From Neorhizobium sp. (GTDB lineage: Bacteria; Pseudomonadota; Alphaproteobacteria; Rhizobiales; Rhizobiaceae): a stretch of 64,000 nucleotides of DNA. This document shows positions 35,090 through 48,036 of the stretch, in pieces (position 1 is the stretch's first letter; each line of letters starts with the position of its first letter). The translations under genes and the position numbers were made by a program. The DNA lies in contig JAPWKC010000004.1 of the NCBI GenBank assembly GCA_028283725.1, forward strand, positions 1,674,001 to 1,738,000. The letters are read 5' to 3'. The notes under the pieces were generated by a model. That model did not search any database, was not told the origin of the DNA, and saw only the letters and a list, made by a program, of their open reading frames with translations.

Positions 35090-35682
35090 CGGCCGGAACC
35101 CCGATAAAGGGAGATGCTGCAACAGGCGTGATGCGGAAACTCCACGCCTTCATAAGCGACCGACAAGGCGCTGGCGCGATCGAATTTGCCCTGATCGTAC
35201 CGCTTCTGCTCTGCCTCTATCTGATGGCTTTCCAGCTGACGATCGGCCTCAGCGTGGCAAAACGCGCCTCGCGCACAGCAGCGGCCGTCGCCGACCTGGT
35301 CGCGCAGCAAAGCAATCCCGTCAAGACCACGACGCTCGACGACATGCCCTATCTGGCCCAGGCTATGTTCGCGCCTTATACGCCGAGCAACGGCAAATTG
35401 AAGATTACCGGGGTCACTGTCGATTCGAACGGCAATCCCACCGTGGCATGGTCGAGGGATCAAAGCGGAGGCAAGCCTTACACAGTGGGCGCCTCGGTGA
35501 ACCTGCCAAGCGGCATGCGCACACCGGGTGCTTTCTTCATCCACGCGGAAGTTTCAACCGATTTCCCGCTCTTCGTGTTCACCACCAACGCATTGCCCAG
35601 CAGCACTCAGACCTTGACGATCTATCGCCATTATTTCTACGCCCTGCGCACCGGAACAAGCCTTTCCTGCAGCGGCTGCTGA
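35086..35682 (+). CDS. TadE/TadF-like pseudopilin
   Basis: 198 residues starting at ATG 35086, overlapping the previous stop by 4 nt, so coupled. The signature ISDRQGAGAIEFALIVPLLLCLYLMAFQLTIG near 25 is a pseudopilin cleavage site plus helix. The periplasmic part ends SLSCSGC. Together with the gene before it, it forms the minor pilin pair of the locus. No TadG with a von Willebrand domain is seen in the window. Confidence 0.85.
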   Translation: MTAGTPIKGDAATGVMRKLHAFISDRQGAGAIEFALIVPLLLCLYLMAFQLTIGLSVAKRASRTAAAVADLVAQQSNPVKTTTLDDMPYLAQAMFAPYTPSNGKLKITGVTVDSNGNPTVAWSRDQSGGKPYTVGASVNLPSGMRTPGAFFIHAEVSTDFPLFVFTTNALPSSTQTLTIYRHYFYALRTGTSLSCSGC

Positions 35683-35776
35683 CAGCCCCTTTGCCAAGGG
35701 CGCCCTGCAACTATATGTAACGCGATTCCCGTCGGGCACTCGCCCGGCACATGTCGTATCAGCTTGCAGGTGACAG

Positions 35777-36997
35777 ATGGCGCGCGCCTTTCTCTTCGTT
35801 CTCGACTCCTTCGGTGTCGGCGGCGCACGCGATGCGGAGGCCTATGGCGACCTGGGGTCGAATACGCTCGGCCATATCGCCCAGTTCTGCGCGGCGGGTG
35901 CGGCCGACCGGGCGGGCCTGCGCGATGGACCGCTCAACCTTCCCAACATGGCCTCGCTCGGCCTGATCGACATTGCCAAACTCGCCTGCGGCGAGGAGCC
36001 CGCCGGCATGCAGCGGCCGGAACGCATCTTCGGCCTTCACGGGGCCGCCAGCGAGTTGTCGCGCGGGAAAGACACGCCCTCCGGCCACTGGGAAATCGCC
36101 GGCACGCCGGTGATGTTCGACTGGGGTTACTTTCCAAGCGAAGGCGACGCGTTTTCGCCCGAGCTCGTGGAGGCGCTGTGCCGGGACGGCGATCTTTCCG
36201 GCATTCTCGGCAATTGCCATGCCTCCGGCACCGAGATCATCGCCCGATTCGGCGAGGAGCATATCCGCACGGGTAAGCCGATCTGCTACACATCTGCCGA
36301 TTCCGTTCTGCAGATTGCCGCCCACGAGACCTATTTCGGCCTCGACCGCCTGCTGGCGCTCTCCATCGCCGCCCGCGGGCTGGTCGACCCCTTGAATATC
36401 GGGCGCGTCATCGCCCGGCCATTCACCGGCGAGACGGCAGAGACTTTCGAGCGGACCGGCAATCGCCGCGATTTTTCCGTCGTGCCGCCCGAACCGACGC
36501 TGCTCGACCGCCTCACAGAGGCCGGACGGCAGGTGCATGCTGTGGGCAAGATCGGCGATATTTTCGCGCATCAGGGCGTGTCGCGAGTGATCAAGGCCAA
36601 TGGCCATGCGGCGCTGATGGAGGCGACGCTCGCAACCATGGCCGAGGCACAGGATGGCGATCTGGTCTTTACCAATTTCGTCGATTTCGACATGCTCTAC
36701 GGCCACCGGCGCGACGTGCCGGGCTATGCGGCATCGCTTGAGGACTTCGACCGTATGCTGCCGGAAGTGCATCGTCGGCTGGAGCCGGGCGACATGGTGA
36801 TCCTGACCGCCGACCACGGCTGCGACCCCACCTGGCGCGGCACCGACCATACCCGCGAGCGGGTGCCGATCATGACCTTCGGCCCCGGCATCCGCTCCCG
36901 CTCGATCGGGCTGCGCACCACTTTTGCCGATATCGGCGAGACGGTGGCCGCCCATCTCGGCATTCCCGCCGGGCGACATGGATGGAGTTTCCTGTGA
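35777..36997 (+). CDS. deoB: phosphopentomutase
   Basis: 406 residues. Alkaline-phosphatase-superfamily metal motifs: [16 protein letters not shown] (Asp near 10), KDTPSGHWE near 98 (nucleophile Thr), [23 protein letters not shown] near 345. It interconverts (deoxy)ribose 1- and 5-phosphate, linking nucleoside phosphorolysis (PunA, DeoA) to DeoC. First gene of the plus salvage operon; its stop overlaps add. Confidence 0.96.
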   Translation: MARAFLFVLDSFGVGGARDAEAYGDLGSNTLGHIAQFCAAGAADRAGLRDGPLNLPNMASLGLIDIAKLACGEEPAGMQRPERIFGLHGAASELSRGKDTPSGHWEIAGTPVMFDWGYFPSEGDAFSPELVEALCRDGDLSGILGNCHASGTEIIARFGEEHIRTGKPICYTSADSVLQIAAHETYFGLDRLLALSIAARGLVDPLNIGRVIARPFTGETAETFERTGNRRDFSVVPPEPTLLDRLTEAGRQVHAVGKIGDIFAHQGVSRVIKANGHAALMEATLATMAEAQDGDLVFTNFVDFDMLYGHRRDVPGYAASLEDFDRMLPEVHRRLEPGDMVILTADHGCDPTWRGTDHTRERVPIMTFGPGIRSRSIGLRTTFADIGETVAAHLGIPAGRHGWSFL

Positions 36998-37980
36998 CGC
37001 AGCATCTTCTGAAAGCCGAGATCCACTGCCATATCGAAGGGGCCGCACCGACAGCGCTGGCCCGCGCGCAGGCGCAGCGCTACGGCATCGATCTTGGCCC
37101 GATCCTCAGCGGCGATACCTATCAATGGTCGGATTTTTCCGAATTTCTCGTCTGCTACGACAGGGTGGCCGCACTGTTTCGCACCGCGGACGACTATGCG
37201 CTTCTGACACGTACCTATCTGCGGGAGCTTGCCGAGACGAACACGATCTATAGCGAGATCATCGTTTCGCCGGATCACGGCGACAGGATCGGGCTTGGCG
37301 CCGACGCCTATCTTGCCGGCATCTGCGACGGCATCCATGCGGCACGTGAAGAGACCGGCATCGAGGCCCGTATCATCGTTACCGGCGAGCGGCATTTTGG
37401 CGTGGACCGGGTGGTCGGGGCGGCGGAATATGCGGCGCGGGCGAAGAACCCGCTGGTGACCGGCTTCAACATGGCGGGTGAAGAGCGGATGGGCCGCGTG
37501 GCCGATTATGCGCGCGCCTTCGACATTGCCCGCGATGCCGGGCTGGGGCTCACCATCCATGCCGGCGAAGTCTGCGGCGCCTTCAGCGTCACCGATGCGC
37601 TCGATCTGGTGCGACCGGCCCGTATCGGCCATGGTGTGAGGGCAATCGAGGATCCGGCGCTCGTGGCGCGTCTGGCAGAAACGGGAACGGTGCTCGAAGT
37701 CTGCACCGGCTCGAATGTCGCGCTCAACGTCTATCCGGATTTCGACAGCCATCCGTTGAAGCGGCTGAAGGCGGCCGGCGTCCGCGTTTGCCTGAATTCC
37801 GACGACCCGCCCTTCTTCGGCACGTCGCTGCGGACCGAATACGAGATCGCATCGACCGTTATGGGAATGAGCGATACCGAGATCAACGGCATGACCCGCA
37901 CGGCGCTGGAAGCCGCCTTCGTGGACGAGACCACGCGCGAAAAACTGCTTGGCCGGTTCGATGCGGCACAGGCCGATTAA
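36994..37980 (+). CDS. add: adenosine deaminase
   Basis: GTG 36994 overlaps the deoB stop (GTGA) and gives [16 protein letters not shown], the usual start; an in-frame ATG at 36982 is an alternative. About 328 residues. Zinc and catalytic residues: HCHIEGA (12-18), HAGEV near 190, IGHG near 213, NSDDPPFF near 270. It deaminates adenosine/deoxyadenosine to inosine for PunA. Cotranscribed with deoB. Confidence 0.92.
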   Translation: MTQHLLKAEIHCHIEGAAPTALARAQAQRYGIDLGPILSGDTYQWSDFSEFLVCYDRVAALFRTADDYALLTRTYLRELAETNTIYSEIIVSPDHGDRIGLGADAYLAGICDGIHAAREETGIEARIIVTGERHFGVDRVVGAAEYAARAKNPLVTGFNMAGEERMGRVADYARAFDIARDAGLGLTIHAGEVCGAFSVTDALDLVRPARIGHGVRAIEDPALVARLAETGTVLEVCTGSNVALNVYPDFDSHPLKRLKAAGVRVCLNSDDPPFFGTSLRTEYEIASTVMGMSDTEINGMTRTALEAAFVDETTREKLLGRFDAAQAD

Positions 37981-38102
37981 GCGTTACCGGCCTGTGCAAT
38001 TGGGGATGAGGCCGGGAAATAGGTCTTGGATCTTGCGGAAATCGCGATTTTCCTGAAAGAACTGTCTCAGAAGACAGGGAAACCAACAGAAGAGGGAAAG
38101 CC

Positions 38103-38732
38103 ATGGACGGCGTCACAGTCATCGACCATCCGCTGGTGCAGCACAAGCTGACGATCATGCGCAAGAAGGAGACTTCGACCGCGGGCTTCCGCCGTCTGCT
38201 GCGCGAAATCTCCATGCTGCTCTGCTACGAGGTGACCCGCGATCTCGAACTGACGCTGGAAACCATCGAGACGCCGCTCGTCGAAATGCAGGCGCCGGTC
38301 GTGGAAGGCAAGAAGCTGGTCTTCGTCTCCATCCTGCGCGCCGGCAACGGCCTGCTCGAAGGCATGCTCGAACTCGTGCCTTCCGCCCGCGTCTCGCATA
38401 TCGGCCTTTATCGCGACCACGAGACGTTGCAGCCGGTGGAATACTATTTCAAGGCGCCCGATGGTCTCGACGAACGGCTGATCATCGTCGTCGACCCGAT
38501 GCTGGCGACCGGCAATTCCTCGATCGCCGCCATCGACAAGCTGAAGGAGCGTGGCGCCAAAAACATCCGCTTCCTCTGCCTGCTGGCTGCCCCCGAAGGC
38601 ATCCGCAACTTCCAGGGCGCGCATCCGGACGTGAAGATCTACACGGCATCGATCGACAGCCATCTCAACGAGAAGGGCTATATCATGCCCGGCCTTGGCG
38701 ATGCCGGCGACCGGATGTACGGCACGAAATAA
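38103..38732 (+). CDS. upp: uracil phosphoribosyltransferase
   Basis: 209 residues, the family length. The PRPP-binding loop [16 protein letters not shown] lies near 128, with [13 protein letters not shown] near 78 and the C-terminal [15 protein letters not shown] uracil-binding stretch. ATG 38103 follows AGAGGGAAAG. It makes UMP from uracil and PRPP. It follows add by 122 nt and ends at a strong terminator. Confidence 0.96.
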   Translation: MDGVTVIDHPLVQHKLTIMRKKETSTAGFRRLLREISMLLCYEVTRDLELTLETIETPLVEMQAPVVEGKKLVFVSILRAGNGLLEGMLELVPSARVSHIGLYRDHETLQPVEYYFKAPDGLDERLIIVVDPMLATGNSSIAAIDKLKERGAKNIRFLCLLAAPEGIRNFQGAHPDVKIYTASIDSHLNEKGYIMPGLGDAGDRMYGTK

Positions 38733-38763
38733 GCAAGGCTTTCTTTACCAAGCCGACATATCG

Positions 38764-38796
38764 AGCGGTCCCGCCCACCGGCCGGACCGCTTTTTT
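38764..38796 (+). terminator. Rho-independent terminator after upp
   Basis: AGCGGTCC (38764-38771) pairs with GGACCGCT (38784-38791), followed by TTTTTC. It lies 31 nt past the upp stop. Confidence 0.85.
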
Positions 38797-38859
38797 CATG
38801 GTTTTCCGTTATCGCCTGTTTATCCGGCCGAAACCGGCCTCTCGCGGAAGAGACAGACC

Positions 38860-39414
38860 ATGCTGGTGCGCACCGCCATATTCGCTGCCGTCGCTGCCGT
38901 GCTGGCAACGCAGATCCCCTCGATGCTCGAACTGGCGCAGAAGGATCTTTCAACCCCGGCGGCGCCTGGTTCTGCCGTCGTGCCCGCTACCGCCTCCCCT
39001 TCCGCTTCTGCCGCTCAGCAAGCACAACAGGCGTCGCTTCCATCCGGCCGGGTGCGCATCGATGGCGACAGGCTCGGGCATTTCCAGGCCTCGTTCCGCA
39101 TCAATGGCAAGCCGATGGACGGGGTGATCGATACCGGCGCATCGACGATCGCGATCAACGAGACGGCCGCCCGGCGGCTGGGCTTTACCGGCAACGGGCT
39201 CGATTTCCGCTATACGGTGAATACGGCAAACGGCGGCACGGAAGCCGCGCATGTCATTCTCGACCGGGTGGAGATCGGCTCGATCCGCGTCACTGATGTC
39301 GATGCCTTCGTCCTGCGCGACAAGGCGCTTTCCGGCATGCTCGTCGGCATGACCTTCCTCAAGAAATTGAAGAGCTACCAGGTGGCCGACGGACAGATGA
39401 CGCTCGCCCAGTAG
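38860..39414 (+). CDS. TIGR02281-type clan AA aspartic protease
   Basis: ATG 38860 with GGAAGAGA upstream. 184 residues: signal or anchor helix at 2-20, a Pro/Ala/Ser-rich linker to about 55, then a retropepsin-like domain with catalytic DTGAST near 90 and GMTFLKKLKSYQVADGQMTL at the end. Single-domain aspartic proteases of this kind act as dimers in the periplasm of alphaproteobacteria; targets are unknown. It starts after the upp terminator. Confidence 0.85.
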   Translation: MLVRTAIFAAVAAVLATQIPSMLELAQKDLSTPAAPGSAVVPATASPSASAAQQAQQASLPSGRVRIDGDRLGHFQASFRINGKPMDGVIDTGASTIAINETAARRLGFTGNGLDFRYTVNTANGGTEAAHVILDRVEIGSIRVTDVDAFVLRDKALSGMLVGMTFLKKLKSYQVADGQMTLAQ

Positions 39415-39534
39415 TGCGTTTCCGCGTTTTCTTCGAAACGTGAAACTGTTCTACGGCTTTGTGGTCAGCAATCGCCGACGCGAAAGCGGTTCCCACCTCT
39501 GCCGGAATTGCCCGGTCAGACGATGCAGGCCCGA

Positions 39535-40869
<1,335 letters not shown>

Positions 40870-40874
40870 TGGCG

Positions 40875-41648
40875 TCAATAGCTGCCGGACGAGGCGCGCG
40901 CCTGACCATTGCCGGACAGGACCGACAGGATATCGTCGAGCAGGCTGGAAGCGCCGAAGCGGAAGGTCGAGGGCATGATCCAGTTCGGGCCCATGGTTGC
41001 CTCCGCAAGCCGCAGATAGAGATCGGCATCGGCAACCGTCGAGATGCCGCCGGCCGGTTTCAGCCCGACGCGCTGCTTGGAATCGCGGATCGCCTGCAGC
41101 ATCAGGTCGGACGCTTCGAGCGTCGCATTGACAGCCACCTTGCCGGTGGAAGTCTTGATGAAATCGGCACCGGCGGCAATCGCCAGATCGGAGGCGCGGC
41201 GCACGAGTGCTGCATCCTTCAGCTCGCCGGTTTCCAGAATGACCTTCAGCCGCGCATCGCCACAGACGGATTTCACGCTCGTCACCATGTCGGTGACGGC
41301 GCTCTCGTTGCCGGCGATCAGGGCGCGGTAGGGAATGACGAGGTCGATTTCGTCTGCGCCATCGGCAACCGCCGCTTCGGTTTCAGCCACCACCTCGGCC
41401 ACCGGCAGGTCGCCGGAGGGAAAGTTGACGACGGTTGCGATGCGGACCGCGTGATCGGGGCCCAGAATGGCGCGGGCCTTTGCGACGAAGCGCGGCCAGA
41501 TGCAGATGGCGGCCGTGTGGCCGTAGGGCGTCTGGGCCCGCAGGCACAGGTTCTCGATGGCTGCCTCGTCGCAGTCATCGCGCAGGTTGGTAAGATCAAG
41601 AAGCGAGAGCGCGAAGGCAGCGGCCTCGCGCGGGCTCTGGAGTTCCAT
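40875..41648 (-). CDS. deoC: deoxyribose-phosphate aldolase
   Basis: ATG 41648 has GGAGGAAG in front. 257 residues. Catalytic Schiff-base lysine in ADFIKTSTGK near 165, a second essential lysine in RVGLKPAGGI near 200, and EIDLVIPYRAL near 105. It splits deoxyribose 5-phosphate to glyceraldehyde 3-phosphate and acetaldehyde. A 213-nt gap to punA without a visible hairpin may hold an internal promoter for deoC-deoA. Confidence 0.95.
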   Translation of the reverse strand: MELQSPREAAAFALSLLDLTNLRDDCDEAAIENLCLRAQTPYGHTAAICIWPRFVAKARAILGPDHAVRIATVVNFPSGDLPVAEVVAETEAAVADGADEIDLVIPYRALIAGNESAVTDMVTSVKSVCGDARLKVILETGELKDAALVRRASDLAIAAGADFIKTSTGKVAVNATLEASDLMLQAIRDSKQRVGLKPAGGISTVADADLYLRLAEATMGPNWIMPSTFRFGASSLLDDILSVLSGNGQARASSGSY

Positions 41649-41861
41649 GGTCTTCCTCCGCGGTTGCAGTTCGGCGCGGATCCCAAAAACGCGAGACACG
41701 CCCCTGCAGGTCAAAAAGTCGAAGCCTGCCAGATGTGCCCGAATCCCGCAGCAAAAGGCAGCCAAAGAGACGCCATATTTATCGGGGAAACGCCCGGATG
41801 CAAGCGGGGCATAGGTCCAAGCCCGATCGACCGTCTGCAGGTGACTAATTTCAAACGGTTT

Positions 41862-42650
41862 TCAGCCGAGCATTTGGCGCAGGATATGGGCGAGCCGGGC
41901 GCCGCCGACCGGCGCCATGTCCTTGGTTTCCTCGTGGGAAAGCTCGTCGCCCGTCATGCCCGCTCCATAATTGGTGATGACGGAGGCGGCCGCGACCTTC
42001 AACCCGAAATAGCGGGCGAGAATGACTTCCGGGACGGTGGACATGCCGACGGCATCGGCCCCCAGCGTGCGCGCCATGCGGATCTCTGCCGGCGTTTCGA
42101 AGCTCGGGCCGGAGAACCACATGTAGACGCCGGAGAATAGCGGAATGCCGGCGCGGATCGCGGCATCGCGCATGGAAAGCGCCAGATCCGGATCATAGGC
42201 CGTGGTCATGCCGACGAAGCGGCGATCGCCCTCCTCGCCGATCAGCGGGTTCATGCCGGAATAGTTGATGTGGTCGGCGATCTGCATCACCGAACCGGGG
42301 GGCATATCCTGCCGCACCGAGCCCGCCGAATTGGTGAGGATCAGCGAATGGACGCCAAGGCCGGCCAGAACTTCGATCGGAAAGCGCATGACGCGCGGAT
42401 CGCCCTTTTCGTAATAATGGGCGCGGCCGGAGAGCATGATGACCGGCGTTTTTCCGAGATGGCCGGCGACGAGCTCTCCCGCATGGCCGGTGACGCCGCT
42501 TGCGGGAAAGCCCGCAAGATCCGCATAGGGAACGCGGATAGGCGAGGCGATCTCCTCCACCAGCGAGCCTAGGCCCGAGCCGAGCACGACCGCGTGGCGC
42601 GGCACGAGGCCTCCGAGCTTGTCGACGAGGAGATCGATCACCGTTTTCAT
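41862..42650 (-). CDS. punA: purine nucleoside phosphorylase (trimeric, PunA/XapA class)
   Basis: 262 residues. Motifs VVLGSGLGSLVEEI near 22 (phosphate loop), GRAHYYEKGDP near 75, LTNSAGSVRQDM near 107, and MWFSGPSFETPAEIRMARTLGADAVGMSTVPEV near 175. It belongs to the low-molecular-mass trimer class acting on inosine and guanosine. Its ATG overlaps the cdd stop (ATGA). It yields base plus ribose 1-phosphate for DeoB. Confidence 0.94.
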   Translation of the reverse strand: MKTVIDLLVDKLGGLVPRHAVVLGSGLGSLVEEIASPIRVPYADLAGFPASGVTGHAGELVAGHLGKTPVIMLSGRAHYYEKGDPRVMRFPIEVLAGLGVHSLILTNSAGSVRQDMPPGSVMQIADHINYSGMNPLIGEEGDRRFVGMTTAYDPDLALSMRDAAIRAGIPLFSGVYMWFSGPSFETPAEIRMARTLGADAVGMSTVPEVILARYFGLKVAAASVITNYGAGMTGDELSHEETKDMAPVGGARLAHILRQMLG

Positions 42651-43069
42651 CCAAGGATATCCGTCTCGAAGGCGTAGGGCAGAAGCTCGGCCATGGTAAC
42701 GGTCTTCTGCACGCCGACATCGTCACAGAGATAGATGCGGGTTTCGGCCGAGGCGAATTCGGAGATCTTCTGGCGGCAGCCGCCGCAGGGGGTGCAGAGC
42801 GCCAGCTTTTCGGCAATCACCGCCAGTTCGACGATCTTCTTTCCGCCGCCCATGACCATGGCGCCGATCGCCGTCGGCTCGGCGCACCAGCCTTGAGGAA
42901 AGGACAGGTTCTCGATATTGGCGCCGAGATAAACCTTGCCGTCATCGGCGCGGAGTGCCACGCCGACGGGGAATTTCGAATAGGGCGCATAGGCCTTGCC
43001 CATCGCCTCGCGGGCGGCTTCGAACAGATCGTGGGACTTTGGGTGTTGGGACATTGGATGTTGGGACAT
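42647..43069 (-). CDS. cdd: cytidine deaminase
   Basis: About 140 residues from ATG 43069; a second in-frame ATG is at 43054. The zinc site is complete: CAEPTAIGAM (Cys plus catalytic Glu) and PCGGCRQKI. The first residues repeat (MSQHP MSQHP KSHD) owing to a 15-nt tandem duplication over the start codon. It deaminates cytidine to uridine. It starts 4 nt after the permease stop and overlaps punA. Confidence 0.94.
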   Translation of the reverse strand: MSQHPMSQHPKSHDLFEAAREAMGKAYAPYSKFPVGVALRADDGKVYLGANIENLSFPQGWCAEPTAIGAMVMGGGKKIVELAVIAEKLALCTPCGGCRQKISEFASAETRIYLCDDVGVQKTVTMAELLPYAFETDILG

Positions 43070-43073
43070 GCGC

Positions 43074-44045
43074 CTAGCGCTCCTTCGTATAGGGTACGCC
43101 ACCGGCCTTGGGCGGGCGGGCGACGCCGATGAAACCGGCCAAGAGGACGCAGGTCAGAATATAGGGAAGCGCCTGAAAAATCTGCACCGGCACTTCGCCG
43201 ACGAGCGGCAGCTGCTTGCCCTGCATGAAATTGGCGAAGGCATCGAGGAAGCCGAAGAGGAGGCAGGCGAACATGACCGGCACCGGCTTCCACTTTGCAA
43301 AGATCAGCGCGGCGAGCGCGATATAGCCCTTGCCGGCCGACATGTTGTTGATGAAGGCCGCCGATTGGGCGATCGCCAGATAAGCGCCGGAAAAGCCGCA
43401 GAGAAAGCCGGCGACGATCAGCGCCCGGTAGCGCAGCCAGGTGACGGAAATACCGGCCGTATCCACCGCGCCCGGATTTTCGCCGACGGCGCGCAATCTC
43501 AGACCAAAGCGCGTGCGGTACAAAACCCACCAGGAGAGCGGCACCATGAGGAAGGCGATATAGGTGAGGATGTTGTTGCCGGAGATAACCTGCGAATAGA
43601 GCGGCCCGATGATCGGCACATGGCGCATGGCTTCTGCGCCGGGCAGGATGATCGGATCGAAGCGGGCGCCGTTCGGCACCTGCGGCGTGCGGCCGCCCTG
43701 ACTGAACCACGCCTGGCCGAGCACGACGGTAAGGCCGGCCGCGACGAAATTGAGCGCCACGCCCGAGACGATCTGGTTGCCGCGGTTGGTGATCGAGGCA
43801 AAGCCGTGGATCAGGCCGAAGAGGATGGATATGCCGATGCCGGCGAGAAGACCGAGCCAGGCATTGCCGGTGGCATAGGCGACGCAGGCGGCAGCAAAGG
43901 CCGAGGCCAGCATCTTGCCTTCCAGCCCGATATCGAAAATGCCGGCGCGCTCGGAAAACAGGCCGGCGAGTGCGGTGAAGATCAGCGGGATCGACAGGCG
44001 GACGGTCGAGCCGAGCATGCTGACGAAGATCTCATAATTATCCAT
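43074..44045 (-). CDS. nucleoside ABC transporter permease, subunit 2
   Basis: ATG 44045 (MDNYEIFVSMLGSTVRLSIP). 323 residues with about 8-9 membrane helices. The BPD_transp_2 (RbsC/LivM-like) pattern includes LSERAGIFDIGLEGKMLASAF and GLRLRAVGENPGAVDTAGISVTWLRY. Second permease beside the larger one, 4 nt apart. Forms the membrane channel with it for BMP-type nucleoside import. Confidence 0.92.
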   Translation of the reverse strand: MDNYEIFVSMLGSTVRLSIPLIFTALAGLFSERAGIFDIGLEGKMLASAFAAACVAYATGNAWLGLLAGIGISILFGLIHGFASITNRGNQIVSGVALNFVAAGLTVVLGQAWFSQGGRTPQVPNGARFDPIILPGAEAMRHVPIIGPLYSQVISGNNILTYIAFLMVPLSWWVLYRTRFGLRLRAVGENPGAVDTAGISVTWLRYRALIVAGFLCGFSGAYLAIAQSAAFINNMSAGKGYIALAALIFAKWKPVPVMFACLLFGFLDAFANFMQGKQLPLVGEVPVQIFQALPYILTCVLLAGFIGVARPPKAGGVPYTKER

Positions 44046-44049
44046 GGCC

Positions 44050-45183
44050 TCAGGTCCCTGCGAGCTTCTGGCTTGCCGATTTGCGGCCGGCGAACTGCTG
44101 GTAGATACGCACCATGACCGGGCGCAACATATATTCCAGCGCACCGGCAAACAGGATGACGAGGCCCTGGATGACGACGATCATGTCACGGGTGATATTG
44201 GGCATCTCGAAGGATAGATCGCCGCCGCCCTGATAGAGAATGCCGAACAGAAGGGCGGCGAGAATGATGCCGACCGGATGGCTGCGGCCCATCAGCGAGA
44301 CCGCGATGCCGACAAAGCCGGCACCGCCGACAAACTCCACCTGCAGGCGCGCCGACGCGCCCATGACCGCATTGAGCGACATCATGCCGGCCAGGCCGCC
44401 GGAGATCAGCATGGCGATGATGACGGTGCGGACGTAGGGTATGCCGGCATAGACGGCAGCCGAGGGGCTGATGCCCAGCGTGCGCATTTCATAGCCGAAC
44501 CTCGTGCGCCAGATCAGCAGCCAGACGAGGAAGCACATGACGAGCGCGATGATGAACGAGACGTTGAACGGCGCCGGGCCGAGCTTCAAACCGAAGATCG
44601 CCATCAGCCAGTCGAGCTTCGGCAACTGCCCGCCGGGCAAGAATGTGCGGGTTTCCGGCGCCATCTTGCCGGGCACGATCAGCACATGCACGAGAAGATA
44701 GACCATCAGCGCCGCGCCGATGAAATTGAACATGATGGTGGTGATGACGATATGGCTGCCGCGCTTGGCCTGCAGCCAGGCGGGTATGAAGGCCCAGGCC
44801 GCGCCGAAGACGGCTGCACCGATCACCGCAAACGGCATGGTCACATACCAGGGCACGTAGCGATCGAGCGCCAGCGCGACGAGAGCCGCGCCGAGGCCGC
44901 CGACATAGGCCTGGCCTTCCGCGCCGATATTGAACAGGCCGGCATGGAAGGCGACCGCCACCGAAAGACCGGTGAAAATGAAGCTTGTCGCGTAAAACAG
45001 CGTGAAGCCGATCGCATCGCCGCGGCCAAGCGCACCGTCGATCAGGTATTTCAGCGCCTCGAACGGGTTTTCGCCGATCAGCCAGACCACGAGGCCGGAG
45101 AAGAAGAACGCGATCACGAGATTGATCAGCGGGATGACGCCATAGGAAATCCAGCCCGGCAGCGGAACGGAAGCGGTGCTCAT
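44050..45183 (-). CDS. nucleoside ABC transporter permease, subunit 1
   Basis: 377 residues with about 9-10 helices. Family patterns GLFNIGAEGQAYVGGLGAAL near 85 and FGYEMRTLGISPSAAVYAGIPYVRT near 235, typical of YufP/NupP-like subunits that pair with a BMP-family binding protein. It lies 100 nt after the ATPase gene and 4 nt before the second permease. Confidence 0.92.
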   Translation of the reverse strand: MSTASVPLPGWISYGVIPLINLVIAFFFSGLVVWLIGENPFEALKYLIDGALGRGDAIGFTLFYATSFIFTGLSVAVAFHAGLFNIGAEGQAYVGGLGAALVALALDRYVPWYVTMPFAVIGAAVFGAAWAFIPAWLQAKRGSHIVITTIMFNFIGAALMVYLLVHVLIVPGKMAPETRTFLPGGQLPKLDWLMAIFGLKLGPAPFNVSFIIALVMCFLVWLLIWRTRFGYEMRTLGISPSAAVYAGIPYVRTVIIAMLISGGLAGMMSLNAVMGASARLQVEFVGGAGFVGIAVSLMGRSHPVGIILAALLFGILYQGGGDLSFEMPNITRDMIVVIQGLVILFAGALEYMLRPVMVRIYQQFAGRKSASQKLAGT

Positions 45184-45283
45184 CTCTTCCCTCCGCGCGT
45201 CGCGCCCACCATGCGTGATGCCTTCATGCCATGTTCCAAAAGCTTATTCCCCGTATTCTCTTTTCTCGGGCGGCAATGCCGTT

Positions 45284-46807
<1,524 letters not shown>

Positions 46808-46875
46808 ACGTCCGCCCTTCTGCCATTCGTCTTCCGCGCCTTTTCCATCTTTCGGGAAAGACGACGCATATTACG

Positions 46876-46910
46876 GAAAAAGGGCGCATGGCGGCTGCCA
46901 TACGCCCTTT
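46876..46910 (-). terminator. intra-operon terminator between binding protein and ATPase genes
   Basis: On the minus strand GGGCGTATGGC pairs with GCCATGCGCCC (one G-U wobble) around AGCC, followed by TTTTTCC. It lies 12 nt past the binding-protein stop and would end most transcripts, keeping the binding protein in excess over the membrane parts. Confidence 0.85.
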
Positions 46911-46921
46911 ATCGACGGTCA

Positions 46922-47914
46922 TTACATCGGGCAGGCGTTGTCCGACATGTAGTCATGGACCTTGACGGTGCCGGCAATGATATCGGCCTTGGCCTTTTCG
47001 ACGGCAGCCAGCATTTCCGGCGTGATCAGCGACTTGTTGCTGTCGTCGAGCGCCGCCGAAACGCCGCCTTCCTTGATGCCGAGCGCCTGGGTGCCGGCTG
47101 CGAACTTGTCGTTCTTCACATCGCTGAAGGCGTTATAGACGGCCAGATCGACGCCCTTGACCATGGAGGTCAGGACCGAGCCGGGATGCAGGTAATTCTG
47201 GTTGGAATCGACGCCGATCGAGAACTTCTTGTTGTCGGCTGCGGTCTGCAGCACGCCAAGGCCGGAAGCGCCGGCTGCCGCGTAGATGACTTCAGCGCCC
47301 TGGTCGATCTGGTTCTTGGTGAGCTCGCCGGCACGAACCGGGTCGTTCCAGGCAGCACCGGTGGTGCCGATCATGTTCTGGAAGACTTCGGTCTTGGCAT
47401 TGGCAGCCTTGGCGCCCTGCGCGTAACCGCAGGCGAACTTTCGGATGAGCGGAATGTCCATGCCGCCGACAAAGCCGACCTTGCCGGACTTGGCCTTCAT
47501 ACCGGCCAGAAGGCCGACGAGGTAGGAGCCTTCCTCTTCCTTGTAGACGATCGAATGAACGTTCTTCAGGTCAACGACGCTGTCGATGATGTAGAATTTG
47601 GTATCGGGAAATTCCCCGGCAACCTTTTCAAGCGCGGACGTCCAGGCGAAGGAAACCGCGACGACCGGGTTGTAGCCGCGACTTGCGAAGTTGCGCAGCG
47701 CCTGCTCGCCCTGAGTGTCGCTGGTCGGCTCGAAATCACGGTAGTCGATGCCGGTTTCCTTCTTGAACTTCTCAGCGCCGTTATAGGCTGCTTCGTTGAA
47801 GGATTTGTCGAACTTGCCACCGGTGCCGTAGACGACCGCCGGCTTGACGTCGGCGGCAAGTGCGGTGCCGGCCATCGCAGCAAGTGCCATCAGGCTCAAA
47901 AGGGTTTTCTTCAT
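46922..47914 (-). CDS. bmpA: BMP-family nucleoside-binding periplasmic protein
   Basis: ATG 47914 gives a Sec signal (MKKTLLSLMALAAMAGTALAAD, cleavage near 21) without a lipobox, so it is soluble. 330 residues. Bmp (Med/PnrA-like) motifs: VYGTGGKFDKSFNEAAYNGAEKF, EGSYLVGLLAGMKAKSGKVGFVGGMDIPLI and IGVDSNQNYLHPGSVLTSMVKGVD. It delivers purine or pyrimidine nucleosides to the permeases. First gene of the nucleoside operon, expressed above the rest because of the hairpin at 46876. Confidence 0.92.
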   Translation of the reverse strand: MKKTLLSLMALAAMAGTALAADVKPAVVYGTGGKFDKSFNEAAYNGAEKFKKETGIDYRDFEPTSDTQGEQALRNFASRGYNPVVAVSFAWTSALEKVAGEFPDTKFYIIDSVVDLKNVHSIVYKEEEGSYLVGLLAGMKAKSGKVGFVGGMDIPLIRKFACGYAQGAKAANAKTEVFQNMIGTTGAAWNDPVRAGELTKNQIDQGAEVIYAAAGASGLGVLQTAADNKKFSIGVDSNQNYLHPGSVLTSMVKGVDLAVYNAFSDVKNDKFAAGTQALGIKEGGVSAALDDSNKSLITPEMLAAVEKAKADIIAGTVKVHDYMSDNACPM

Positions 47915-48036
47915 GTGTGCAGCCCTGTTTGTTTTCACGTTAGGTTTTTCCGCGCATCCGCCAAGCGGCCTCCAGCGCGTTCACCTGCCCCCCTCTTAGA
48001 AGGCTAAGCTCACCTAGTCTTGCATGGGCGCTCGAA

